From positions 1 through 64,000 of the forward strand of contig CAJNOQ010000117.1 of NCBI GenBank assembly GCA_905250885.1: a stretch of DNA of 64,000 nucleotides, written 5' to 3'. The stretch's first letter is position 1, and each line of letters starts with the position of its first letter. Origin of the DNA: Didymodactylos carnosus (lineage: Eukaryota > Rotifera > Eurotatoria > Philodinida > Philodinidae). The translations under genes were made by a program, and so were the position numbers. Shown here piece after piece: positions 35,807 through 49,600 of the stretch. The notes beneath the pieces were generated by a model. The model was not told the origin of the DNA, did not search any database, and saw only the letters and a list, made by a program, of their open reading frames with translations.

Positions 35807-38800
35807 CTAGAGCGATTGTTGAAAATTTTGAAAATCATGCATAACACTATTTAATTGTTTAATACGATCTTCAAATGTTTTTCTACGACGTTCTGTCTCA
35901 AGTAATAATACACGCATTTCTTCTTCAACTTCAGCAACCTAAAATATAGAAATACAAAAGTTATTAAGACATTTGATGTCTTTGAAAAAATGTTTAAAAC
36001 ACAAGATAAGATTCATACTCGAAATTGTGCTTGCTGTAATTTTTCTTCATAATTTTTTTGCATCTGATTCATTGTTTGTCTATGACCATGTTCAATTGAT
36101 TCATATTGTTTACGAAAATCATCATCTCGTTGTCGAAGTTTATCTTCGAGATTTCTGTTTTAGAATAAAAAAAATTTATAACAATTATTGATTGTAAAAT
36201 ATTGTAAAAAATTAGGAAATTAAAATATCATCGAAGTTGATTTATCAAAAGTATGTATATGAATGCACAGCACGATTTCTCTTTTACATATTTTGTACTA
36301 GCTATGTTTACAACTTGTATCATGACTTTTAGTTAATAAACTGACCTAAATGTCGAAATTCATAGACTGATGCTTATTTACAATCATCACTGTGGATAGA
36401 AATAATAAAAATTCTGAGAACAATTTCGATAATATTTCTAATTTTTTCACAGTACTGTAGATAAAAACACCTACTTATTCGTTTCGATTAATCTTGTTTT
36501 TTCGTCAGTTAATTTTTTCTCATTCATTTGATATGATTCGGATGCTTTACGAATTTTATTATCTAATTCTGTAATTAAATCTGATTTTTCTTTCCATTTT
36601 CGACTAAGAGCACTGTATATATAAAAATGATTAGTATACATTTAGATAAACAAGTTTATAAAATGATTACCTATAATCCGCTTTAGTTTTATCTAGTTGT
36701 TGTTGAAGATTGTGCATATCATCTTTTGTTGCGTCACGTTTTTCACATGCTTTTTCATATTTATCCTAAAATACACATTTACGCACACATTATGTGAATA
36801 GAAATATTCCAACAAGGAAACCTATCTAAGCTTCCGATTTCATTCGTTCATATGTCGATCGATAAAAGGTATTGAGCTAGTAAAAAGCCTAAAAGGGTTA
36901 TTCTCCATGACTCTTGAAGATCCAGTTTTTCAGAAACTTTAAAAAATAACCCAAACCTTCCCTAATGATGCATAATTGTAGCCCACAAATTTCCGATTAA
37001 AATGAGATATCTCCCAGCTCTACATGACCTTTCTTTGCAAAGTTATACAATTTACCAGAAAAGCCCCAAATATTCATTGTCAGCTCAAAACTATAGAAAT
37101 AAGAAGAAATCAATTTAGGGCTTTTCTTGTAAATTCCATAACTTTGCAAAAAAAGGTCGTGTAGAGTGGGAGACGTCTCATTTTAATCAAAAATTATGCG
37201 GACTACAATTATGCCTTATTAAGAAATGTTTTAGTTATTTTTTTTAGTGTCTGAAAAACCACTTTTTCAGAAAACCAGGTCTTTAAGGGTCATGGGGGGA
37301 AATCCTTTCAGCCTTTTAATTAGCTCGATATCCTTTATCGGTCGACGTATGAACGAACGAAATCGTAAGGTATCTCTTGGATAGGTTTCCTCGTAAGAAA
37401 ACAAATTATTATTTACAAATAAATTTACCTGCAAATCTTGATAAAGTGTTTGTTCATCATTCAGTTGTTGTTCAAGTTCTTTTTGTTTATCAATTTGTTG
37501 TTCACGTGTTTTTTTAATAGTGTCATCTCGTTCAAGCAAACCCTATATAAATAAAAATAACAACAAATTTATGTATAAATTCATTATATTCAATTGAAAA
37601 TCTTACATCTTTTAATTTTCTTATCGTATCTGTTTGATCTTCAATTATTGCCTGTTTTATTCGACAAGTATCAACTTCTTTATCTAATTGTTTTTTTAAT
37701 GTATTTACTTCACTATGTAATGTTTGAATTGTTGCATCTAAACGACCACGATCTTGAGCTAATGATGCACCTATTAAAACAACAACATATATTCGTATAC
37801 AGAAGACGAAATTAAAAAAATAAAGTATATTACCTTGTTGAGCTAACTCATGACTCCATAATTTTTTTTCTTCACGTAAACCAGCCAGAACAGATTCTTG
37901 TGCTACAAGACGTGTCTCGATTTCTCGACGATCCTATAAATTAAATAATATACATAATTATATTGAAAAAACGAGATTAATAGTTGAATATTAATACTTT
38001 TTGCATATTTAACACTTGTTCACGTATTTTTTTCAATTCTTCAACAGCTTTTTCAAATTTAGTTGTCAAATTTTTGTTCTGTTGAGTTAGAACATCGTTC
38101 ACTTTAGAGCGTTCTTGTAAACGTTCTTTTTGTTCACGAACTAACTAAAAGTAGAGTTAAACTATGTATTAATATATGTCAATTAATTAATAGGAAAATA
38201 ATGATTCATTAACATTTCTAATATTTCTTACAGCCATTAAATCGTTAACCATTTTACGATCAGATTCTTCTCGTTGTTTTGTACTTGTTGTTGCATTTTG
38301 TAGTACATCATTTTCTTTTCTCAATACTTCATTTGTATTATATAACTGAAATGAAACAAAAAAAGAAATTATAAATACAACTATCACTATTATTCATATT
38401 TACTTCTTTATATCGTTTTTCTTCGATTTTCAATGCATCACGAAATTCATCTTCAAGTTTTCTGTATTCTGTGGCTAAAGATTGCATTCTTAAAATAATC
38501 AAGACATAAACATCATTTACAATTGAACTAAAATAATAATCTATTATTTTACTTTTCTTGCTGATGTCCTAATTCTGTACGAAAAACATCTTCACGACGT
38601 TGAATTTCTTGTTTTAAATATTGTTGAACTTCAGATGATTGCACATCAATACGAGATTTTTCAATTTCTTGTCTTTAAACATAGACAATAGTTTACTCAT
38701 TGTATAGAACAAAAGACGAAAAAAGTCATTATTTACTTGTGTTGTGCTTCGCGTGTTGTACATAATTCTTGTAAATCTCTCAGCTGCGTTTTCATTGTTT

Positions 38801-41324
38801 TGGCATTTTGTTGTAATATTTCATTTTCACGTTGCAAAGCACCGCTTCGTCGTTCGAGATTACGTCCTTTTTCATTCTAAAATGGAAAAAAGCATAAAGT
38901 TAACTTTGATATAAAAAAACAAACCAATCAATAATGATTTTTCCTTTTGTTTACCTCAGTGATGCGTAATTCATTTTTTTCACTTTCCAGCTGACTGATA
39001 CTACTTTCTAAAGTTTTTATTAAACGTAAATTTATTTCTTGTGCTTCTTTATACGACGCTAATTGTTTTTCCGTGTCTTTTAAACGAGCCTGATAGATAG
39101 AAAAATTTGAAAACAATTAACTAAAAGATATTCAACACGATTAACAATTTTAACCTTGTAATCATCTAATATTCCTGTCAAATCTTGAAATTTTGAGCTT
39201 TCATCCATTAAACGTTGCTTATGTTTTTCTGATAGCTCATGTAAAATACTTTCGTTAGTACGGCCATCACTAGCTAAACACTATGATTCGTTTTAAACTC
39301 CCATCTTTTCAAGAATGCTCTTCCATTTCTACCTCTCTTTTTCCATTCATCAATCAGATCGTTCAATCGTTTGATTTCTTGTTCAGCACGCCATCGCTTG
39401 TCACGTTCAGAATCCAAATCTCGCAAGGTTGCCTATTACAAAAAACCTTCATTTTTTTTTCTCCTTAAAAGACTGAATGTAAAAAGATCTCCTACCATAT
39501 AAACTTCTCTTGTCTCGTCATAATCTATTTCTCGACGATATTCATCACAATCTCGTTCACGCTGATTTCGTTCAATCTCCACGTTACCATTATTAACTCG
39601 AAATGGACTTGTGACATCACTGATATTTTTTGAGCGATTAGATGATGATGACGGAACTATGCGACTTTGCACATTTGAATATTGATTTTTCGATGGTTTT
39701 TTACTAGAAAACAAAAATATAAAATAAATAAACAATGTTTGAAGAATAAAACAAAATATACCTAAATTCTCCGGCAGTCATTTGTTGAGTATTTGATGGT
39801 TGATGTCGACGTTGCGTTGTTGTTTTTGTACTTAATCTCTGTTTAGAGCGACGTGCGCTAGCCGTGTGATGATCTGATTCATTATCTGTAGACGGTGAAC
39901 ATGCTGAAAGATCAGATTATTTTACTTTACTACTCTTAATCGATATTAAAATAAACAAAGACTTGTACTGAAAAATATGTAGCATTATACTACCTATTTG
40001 CTTTTCGTTTGCTGCATGGCGTGGTTGAACAGATATATGCTGTGTTTGTAGCATATAATTCCCATTCTCATCATTATCGACTTTTGATCGTTGAACTGTA
40101 TCATTTTCAAAAGTCTAAACAAAATCAACATTTTCTTTCATACATTATGTTTTTTATAGGAGAAACAATGGTTCACATACAGATATTGAGCCATTATGCA
40201 TATCAACACTTGAGCGAATATCCGTTGTTGTGCTCGATTCATTTGGCTTATGATGTCGAAGTACTGTGAGAGCAGCGGCAATTCTCGGATATTGTTGTGT
40301 TATCGAATCATTCACATCCTGATCGAAAGCAAAAGAAGTAAATATAAATAGAAATACATTTGAAATAACTTCAAAGAACGTACCATACGTTCTCTATCTC
40401 CCTCTGAATTCGATTTCATAAAGCCCATATACTGGTCGATTCCTGCGAAATGGAAATCATATGTTCTAGAAAGATAATCTATGTCATTTCACAAGCAGCG
40501 TACCAGGTAAACCTTGACTACTGAAATCTTTTTTTCCATGTCGATCCATTCCATCCAGAGTTATCAACGTGTGAAGACGATTGAAAACTGTTACTCTGTA
40601 GGCTATAATATGTCATTCACTTAGTCAGAGAAACCAAATGACACTTGAGACACCCTCACATACCATCATTTTTTTCAACAGGATTTTCATTAAATGTGAT
40701 ATGATGTAAACGACTTAAACCACTCAAATTCTTTGTTATCTCGTCTAATGAACTAGACAACAAATTAAACAGTAGAACGATTTTCAACTTTGTTTTTCTA
40801 GTCTTAAAACACATACTCGATCTGATTTCCATGCATTTGTAATATTGATAGATTATACTGTGGCCCCCATAGATCTTGAAATCCTCGTATATACTCGATG
40901 TTATTGTAGGACAAATTGAGCCACGTTAATTTTCTAAATGAAATGGATACATCGTATCATTTGACGATAGTTCGATGAATGATCAATAGTCATACTTCAA
41001 TGAAAATAAACCTTCGACAACGCATATTTTATTTGATGCTAGATTTAATGTATTCAATGATGTTAGACCTTCTAAATTTTGTATACGCAGAATATTATTG
41101 GACGATAAATCGAGATGTATCAGATTGTTTAATGCTGATAATCCACTTATTTTCTCTATTTGATTCGAATGTAAATTAATTGATAATAAATTTTTGCGTA
41201 ATGGAATTTCGTCAAGTCGTTTGATGCCATGATCCATTAAACTGAGATCAGTTGTGTCTGTGTCATTATTCGTCCTATTATCCGTGGTCATATAATTACT
41301 TGAATCGAAATCCATCTTATGCAT
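35807..41324 (-). CDS. LRRCC1: Leucine-rich repeat and coiled-coil centrosomal protein LRRCC1
   Basis: Twenty-four exons join in phase to 1046 residues (human about 1030): 41324-40996, 40933-40817, 40752-40664, 40602-40504, 40442-40384, 40318-40181, 40114-39994, 39903-39762, 39703-39496, 39432-39333, 39273-39155, 39089-38955, 38876-38737, 38672-38553, 38488-38404, 38345-38232, 38144-37998, 37933-37834, 37770-37607, 37542-37429, 36765-36671, 36612-36475, 36154-36019, 35938-35807. N-terminal leucine-rich repeats include LLSINLHSNQIEKI, LIHLDLSSNNILRI, LNTLNLASNKI and LTWLNLSYNNIEYI. The rest, from about residue 430, is heptad-rich coiled coil ending in VAEVEEEMRVLLLETERRR, close to the human C-terminus. 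The family acts at centrioles and ciliary basal bodies. Introns are mostly 50-70 bp; that at 36766-37428 holds a fold-back element. Confidence 0.92.
36816..37390. mobile_element. Fold-back (hairpin) element in an LRRCC1 intron
   Basis: The 575 bp are an imperfect palindrome. The first half, starting GGAAACCTATC, matches the reverse complement of the second half, ending GATAGGTTTCC, through to a centre near 37085-37110 (CAGCTCAAAACTATAGAAAT). Arms of about 270 bp carry point differences and small gaps, so it is not brand new. It enlarges the intron between exons 20 and 21 to 663 bp. No reading frame. Confidence 0.85.
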
Positions 41325-43641
41325 TTAATATAGTTCTTGTCGCTCGTAGTTCCATCGGAACAAATACAATCAATAAATAAAACAAATATAAACATAAACA
41401 AAAGATGCTATAATTTTTCCTCTTGCTCAATAAATATAGTTTACAAAAAACATTAAACTGACTTGTCACCACAGATAGTAGTATGGTATGGCCATAGGAT
41501 ACTAGAGACAACAACCAGTCACGCACTTTATTCCCTATTTTCACGGTTCTGATTGACAATTTCCGGGTTGAAAAGCCCGTGATTAAATCACGGGCTTTAT
41601 CACCGTATATAATCACGGTGATTATATACTTTATTTCACGGAACTTACTCAATGATGGAACGAACTTTTGTATGTAATTGAGAGAAAATTAGGTAAAAAA
41701 ATTACGGACTTTTCTTTTTTCAAATTTATAGTGATGGGGAGAAAGTGACTATTCCAGTGTGGATAATGTATCAGAAGCGTATACTTAATTAAATAAGTAA
41801 ATGATTGTGATGTAAAGGTATAAATCCACTTAAAATGAGAAGTTTATTTCTTTGAATTTTGTTTAACTCTTCGTTTTATGTGCTACTTCAAATTCCGAAA
41901 TAGATTGATTGATATGATTTGATTCCTTATGATTTTGAATGGTATAGCCAATAAGAACTGCATATTCATATGCATAACTGTATCGAGATTGTCCATAACT
42001 GATGAGTATAGAAGCAATGGCATAGTAACAATATGGTGAAGGACGTAGTTGTTTGTCGATAGGAAAGTAGTTAACAGTAAATTCTCTGCTTAAATTGCTT
42101 TTGTCAAACTTCAATTGCTATTGATCTAGAACGGTATGAATTTAAGAAAAAGTTTGAGCGAGAGTACACATCACTTCTTTTTAAGTTATTTTCCATATGG
42201 GGTCTTTTAAACTACAGCAGTGATATTCCTTACGCGATAGTACAATTGTGAAACATCTTCATTTTCATGGCAAAAATTGTACTAAAAATCGAAACTATCA
42301 GGAATAGAGAAAAATTTATCACTTTACTGCTGACTATATAGTCTTCGTCCATGATGACTTCTGTTGCTGCCAAGAACAATGACGTTGACATAGCTTCCCT
42401 AGATATTATCCATCAATCCACTATATTTCCCACTAACTTTCAGGTGTATCTCGACAGAAACCTGTTAAAAATTTTTAAAATATTTGCCTTCACAATGACG
42501 AAATTAAGGAGCTCTGACGGGAATGGATCTTAGTGCCGCACGCTTTTTCTCCAAAACCGTATAGAGTGAGCAGCATGTGTACTAAAAGTGGAAAAAGTAT
42601 AAAGTTGAATTTTTCATCATGACTACAAATGTGTATTCAGACAGAATTCAATGGATGAAAATTAGCGTTTCAAACTTTATCCAACGCTGTAGTTTTTATT
42701 TTTTCAAACTACCAGTCACGACTAACAGTGAGCAGAGGTTGTTTTTGAAAAAAAAGGTAATTGTTATCAACAGTGATTTCTTGCAATACAAAATCTTCGT
42801 ACTAGCAAAAGTTTCCACGTATATGTCTGAATCGTAGGTAGGGTGTGTGTGATGTTGAAAATCTAGCGTTCTTTTTTAGAAGTATTTCGAACATTGCTCC
42901 GCTTTTTTCAACGAAATGATTCTTCACAAAAAGTATTTAATTAAGTATTTCGTAAATACTTTCTAGGCTAAATACTTAGAGGACATATTCCTGATTAAAA
43001 TATCATGAACTTTCTTTTAAGATAGATCTCGAAGTCAGCGTAAAAGAGCATGCTGTGGTTCTTACTGAAGTTTCGTAAAATATTTTGTTTGCTCTGCGTT
43101 CCCACACTTCTACATAAGCCAAGGGGGTAACAGCAGAATTCCAAGTAGCTTTGGACTCTCAGACCTACAGAAGCCTGTAGAATCCTATACAAACTTCCCA
43201 AAGTTCGAGAAACTGGAGGAATCCCTGAGAGTACAAGAAAAAATCGGAAAAAGGGATTAGAATCCGATGAAATACCGAAAATCTGCAAAAATTACTGAAA
43301 ATGGGGCTTAGCGGAAAAACGCGGGAAAATTCAAAAACAGTCAGGAAAATCAGCGAAACGAAGTCACGAAGAATACCAAGAAGTCTCCAGAAGTACAACA
43401 AAATTTAAAAAAAGTTGATTGCCTGTGGAACGGAGCCCAGATTATAAAAGTCACAAAATCTTCTATTTCCCACTTAACATAAGTGCTGCTGAGTTTTATC
43501 TGTTTATTATTTAGAGTTATTGAGTCAACAGAACTCAAATACTGTAGTTGAGTCGGAATTAATCAGTCCATACCTTACAGTTGTTGAACTAATGTTCTTT
43601 TGTTAGCAGAAAGTCGATTTTCTGACAAACGCACGAACGGA
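41325..43641. other. Divergent intergenic region between LRRCC1 and the EF-hand gene
   Basis: It should contain the promoters of both flanking genes, but I see no clear core elements. At 41572-41598 lies a near-perfect palindrome (AAAGCCCGTGATT / AATCACGGGCTTT), followed by CACCGTATATAATCACGGTG. A stretch at 43000-43420 has a somewhat different base composition and several overlapping frames without family similarity. Confidence 0.45.
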
Positions 43642-46600
43642 ATGGTTGTGGCTACAAACGTCAAGTAAGTCAATTTTAATAATTCTTTCTTATTCATGTA
43701 AAAAAACATATTCTATGGCAATCATCTGTAGCGTCAAGCATTATAAGTCTGTTGTTTCTCAGTCGGATGTTGTTAAAGGACGTATGAAAGATTGAGAATT
43801 TTTTTAATTGAGAAAAGTGAAAAAAATGCAAAGTAATTTTCTCCAGAATGGTAATCAAATCTCTAAATAACATTATTTCTTCTGTAGTAGCGGAAATGAA
43901 TCATCCACATATTCACCAATTGAAACTCGAACAATAATTCAAAATGTAGAAGACAAGATTCGAGTAAAATCAATTTCGTTAGGATTAAGAATTACCGAGT
44001 TTTTTCATGATTTTGATCGTCTGCGTTCTGGATATGTTACAAGTTAGTCACTTTCTTTTTCTTTTACAAAACTATACATTGTACTAATTCAATGTATCTA
44101 GGATCTCAATTTAAACGATGTTTGGACACAAATTTACGATTGAGATTATCATCAACGGAAGAAGAATTATTATTCTCAAAATATGATTTAAAAGGTGATG
44201 GAACCATTTGTTACAGAGAATTTTGTGATATTATCAATCGAAGTAAGAACATAATATAAAAATTACAAGAGTATATATTTCAAAGAACTGTTTCTATTTT
44301 TAGAATATCCTGAAACAACATTAACACCACATCCAGATGATTTAATTAACAATGCTCCACCATATTTAAATTCTAGAGTATCTACACGACACATATCAGA
44401 ACAAGAAGAATTTGAACAATTACAATTATTATTAAAACGAATTGCAATTTATTATAAACAACGTGGTATCGATGTTTTGACAATAATGGAACAATATGAT
44501 AAACATAAAATGGGATGTATTACAGATTCACAAGTACGTAGAAAATTTTTATTAATAATTTATCTATTTCTTTTTATTGATATGTTCCAGTTTTATCGAG
44601 CATTTCCGGGTCCAAATTTAACAGAAAGAGAAATGACCGTATTAAGAGACAAGTATTCTGATCCAGAAAAGGCTGGTTTAATAAATTATTTGAATTTTGT
44701 TAATGATTTGAACGTTACCACAAAAACAATAGAGAATAGTGAACGTTTCAATCAAATGGTTGATGGTCAAGGAGCAGATGGATCTTATTTTGTGGGAATG
44801 GAAAATAAAGTAAAGTTTAGACATAGTTTTATTTATTGTATGCACATACATTAGTATTATTCTATAAAAATTTTAAGAGTGATCAACGATCAATACAAGA
44901 AATATTAGACAAAATTCGTATTGTTGTCTTTCGAAATGGCATACGTATAGGTGATTTTTTTAAAGATTATGATAAATTACGTAGTGGTATTATTCAAGAA
45001 ACACAATTTGAAAGTGCATTATCATTATCCGTTCAAAAACAAGCTTATTTAAATATGAATGATATAAAAAAATTATCAGAATATTATCGAAGACCTGATG
45101 GTCGAATTTATTACAAAGAATTTGTTGATTCAATGGAAAATGGTTTGTATTCTCACCTTTTTGATTTCTAATTAATTATTTTTTTTTATTAAATAGCGTT
45201 TAATATTCCGGAATTGGAGAAAAAACCACTTACACAGGTGTTTCGACCGGGACATGGTGCTTTATCACGAGTAAATATCTTTCAAATTTTTGATATTTCA
45301 TAATTTAAAGAAGAATAAAAAAAATTTTTTATGTAGCAATTAAATACAAATTTGACGCCTGATGAGGACGATCGTGTACGTTCTATATTAGAAAATATAA
45401 CAGAAAAAGTTCAAAAACGAAGACTTATTTTATTTCCATTTTTCAAACCATATGATAGAGTAAGCATATACACTTATTATCAATCAAATTGTAGTAATAA
45501 AACATATTGTCTATTTTCTAGAGTAAAGCATTTACACGTGCATGCTCAAAACATCAATTTGGACGAGGTAAAACATATTTTAAAGTTCATTTTAAATAAA
45601 TTAAATATTTTGATAAAATAATACAATTTTAATTTCTATAATTATTTTGTTCTGTTAGTGCTTCGTACATTAGATCTTTTACCATCACCTCATGATTTTA
45701 ATATTCTGTGCAAAAAATTTGAAGATCGTGAAACAGGCGATATTAATTATGCTCTATTTTGTCAAATGGCTGAATCAGGTGAGATACAATTAAAATTCTT
45801 TTAATTTCAATTATACAGACAATATTATTTTTCATAGATTTTGTTGCTATCAAAGTTGATCGAGAAGAAGAATTTCAATTTGAAAAAGCAAATATTAGTC
45901 AAAAAAAAGCTGAAATATTGAAAATTGATACATCAATGGTTAATATGAAAGATTTAATGGGACGAATTCGACATCATGTTCTTATCAATCGAATACGTGT
46001 ACGTATTGAACACAGTAATATTGTAATAGATATACACTGGATCTTTAATTTATCTCATTATAAAATTATGAAAGTTTAACTGTTTTATCTAGGTGAAAGA
46101 ATTTTTTGAAGATTTTGATCCACTTCGTCTTGGTACTATTAGTGAACCGCGATTTATACGAGTACTAACAAGTCTAGGTTTGACGGGACTTGACGGTGTA
46201 CCGTTAACTGTACCACAAATGCAAGCATTATGTGATCATTATCGTCATCCGGAACAACGCGATCTTGTACTTTGGAAACAGTTTGAACAAGATATTGAAT
46301 CTGGTTTGTCTATTTGATCTAAATATGTTTCATATTTTTATAAAATTTTTCTCTTGTAGTATTTACTTTAACGGGTCTTGAAAAAGTGCCTGATTTACAA
46401 GTACCAGAGACTTCTATTTACGAAATGCCAGCACCTGGAACAACTGATTTATTTAATATTGATCCATTCAATAGGGAAGAATTGAAGCAGGCAATGGAAA
46501 GTTGGAGAATGAAAGTATTACAGAAACGAATAGATATCTATCAACCATTTAGACAATTTGACAAGTATATAGAAAAACCTGCATTTTAAATTGAAAAAAA

Positions 46601-49600
46601 GAAAAATGATTGATTATGACAAATCTCTTATTTAGACATAATCGTGGACATGTGACACGAGCACAATTTCGTCAATCATTAGCTATACTTGGTTTACCAT
46701 ATACTGAAAAAGATTTAGAGGCTGTTGAATCAGCTTTTATAGACGATGATGGTTTCAATTATCGACGATTTTTAGAAACAATTTCACCGATTAAAGTAGA
46801 ACAATTAAAATATTCAATATTACAACAAGAGTTAAAAGATTTGGGTAAACAAAGAGTTCTGCCGGAAAATAAACCTCTAACGAGTATTCAAGATGTATTA
46901 CAAAAAATTAAAATACAAGTAAGATTATTATTTTCTTTTGGCCTAATTACAATCATCCTGAAGTTTGAACTGTCATTGATGGAGAAAATCTAATATTTAA
47001 TTATTATGTTTAAGCAAAGACTAATTGTAAGAATCATGTTCAGAGAAACTATATAAGTTGATAGAAAATCCTTTCTTTTAAAATATCTATTCGAAATAGG
47101 AATCTACTTAGAGAATATACGCTTCCTTTATGACCAGGTTTATCGTCGACGTATTCGTTTGTATGAATGGTTAAAAGATCATGATAAACTCAATTGTGGA
47201 AGATTGCCTTGTGATACGTTTCGACGGGCAATTAATCCATGTAATCTTGAATTACTTGAAAGTGAATTATCATTGTTGGAAGATTAGTAAGTTTATTCGA
47301 TTTTTTCTTCAACCTACTTTTTTCTCTTGTGTCTCAAAAAGAATTCTTGTTTATAATATTCGATTTTTTAAAGAACTCGAGAAGAATAATTATAATTACA
47401 TTGTTTCATGTTTTATTCCACAAAATTAATTATTCAACTACATATTTTTGCATGCATAAAATATAATTTAAATTAAAACTCAAAATGCAAGAATAAACAC
47501 GAGTAATTAAGTAAAACTATCTATATGTTCTATGATCCTAGGCAGAATCAGTTTTCGTCAAAATTTGAGCGAATACATTATAACAACAGGACACCATCGA
47601 ATACAATCGATGCAATAAACTAGTAAATAGTTCCAGAAGAAAGATAAATAACTGTTTGACTATAAGATGGTGTACATATTATACTTTTTACAATCAAGTA
47701 GATAGTTATTAACTACACATACATCACCGAGATCGGATGCACTGTTTGGTTCACTGTTTCTTCAGTTAATTTACTTTTTGTACAGTCTTTTTTTGTCATA
47801 TTGAGTCTTGTTCATTTGCCATCTTTGTACAATATTATTGTCGATTTTGAAGATAATAATGAATTCTGACGATAAGATAGATCTGGCAGATACGAGAAAT
47901 CCTGTATTACAAGAAGATACCATGAAAATATATTGAAAGAAATTCTACAGATTAATAATCGTCAAAGTACTACACTTACGAGGGAACCTCTTGAGGTTAT
48001 AAATCGCTTTTGAACTCGGACTACTTGTATCTTGTAGACCTCGGTGAGTAGTGAAAGTTGATTCATCCCCATGGTGCTTTGTTGCTGAGATATTGAATTT
48101 TTAATCAGTTTTTGCCTATAGAGCTTGAATTTCGAGCAAAATCCGACTTTCGAATTTTGACTTGAAACTTGCCACACTGGTAGCCCATGGTCATAGTAGT
48201 ACGGCGGGAAAAAATTCGATCCTAATGAATTTTCCTACCTTGAGATATTGAGACTCGAACATCTGACCCTCACTCTCACCTTCAGGTGGAATATTCGAGT
48301 CTCAATATCTCAAGGTAGGAAAATTCATTAGGATCGAATTTTTTCCCGCCGTACTACTATGACCATGGGCTACCAGTGTGGCAAGTTTCAAGTCAAAATT
48401 TGAAAGTCGGATTTTAAGTATACATTCTCTCTGTAACTTAGTACGAGCAGTATGACGCGTTACATTGGACGCATCATGAATGGAACGTTCATTACTTATC
48501 AAAATAGTTGGCTAATGAGACCAGTAGTAGTAATACCCTCAATATTTAGCTTACTCCTTTATGGTAAAAATCCTAGTCAAACTTCTTGAAACTAAGATCT
48601 GACAAACAGAAATTTTATGATCTTGAGCGAAGAATCGGACAACATATTTCACAGTCTTAGGGTAAAATTTGTTTACACTTTCTTTCCGTATATGACACCT
48701 ACAGACATTAGACATACGATAAAACACACTACTGGAAAAAGATGCCGCGACGGAAAATATTTTTCTAGTAGGATGTCTTATGGAATTTCTCTTTTTGCCA
48801 TTTTCTGAGTTAATCGTTTTAAAAAGTTTTAAAAATTGTCATTAAGCATACGATGGTAACCATCGCATATTATACTCGACTTTCGTTGATTTGTTTTCTT
48901 TTCTGTCATCTATGGATCTTGCCACAAAATAAACTCAACTCAACCTTCACTCAGATGAAGAGGTGTATGATTTCAGAGTATATTGAGTCTTTGGGTAATT
49001 GAGATACAAGTCTAAGATCTCTCGGGATACTAAACTCTAATTTCTCGTTAAAAACGTTTCTATTCTGAGTGAATAGCACATCCAGTAAAAGATATGGTAT
49101 ATTCGGGGCTATTACTCATGATAGTGTTCTGAGTAATATTAGATAAAGTTAAGCGCCGATCGAAAAATACTATCGAACTTTAATTCACTCAAAAAATAGA
49201 TCACTGTCGAATCAGTCTTTTTTTTAAGGGGATCCTCCCGGAAGAAAAATCTTTTTGTTCTACAAACAATCTGAATGAAACTTACATATGTTAATGCCTA
49301 CGATTTAAATAAGTTATGCTAAAAATTTGAGTTCAAAAGGTTGAAGCGCTACTGAATTATCTTTGACATAAAGGACAACATAGCAAAAATGCTAAGGCTT
49401 TTTTTCTTATTCATATGTTCAAGCAAGAAAAATTTTCAGAGTTATTCTTAGTGAGAAAACTTTGATACTTATATGTAAACAAGAGTGTGACACAAAATGA
49501 TGTAGAAGATTTATCAAGATCTTAAATTTTTGGAATTTTTTTAATTTTTAATTTTTATCAAGATCTTACTGGAAAAAGATCAAAAAGTCAGGATCTTGGT

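Noticed and set aside
41863-42114. Tyr-rich 83-codon minus-strand frame
   Set aside because: It reads smoothly, and a possible splice acceptor precedes it, but no partner exon, Met start or family could be found. The evidence is too weak to call a gene.
42995-43538. Overlapping minus-strand frames of 60-100 codons
   Set aside because: Three frames overlap with similar composition and none has splice continuity or similarity. They look like a chance effect of slightly higher GC.
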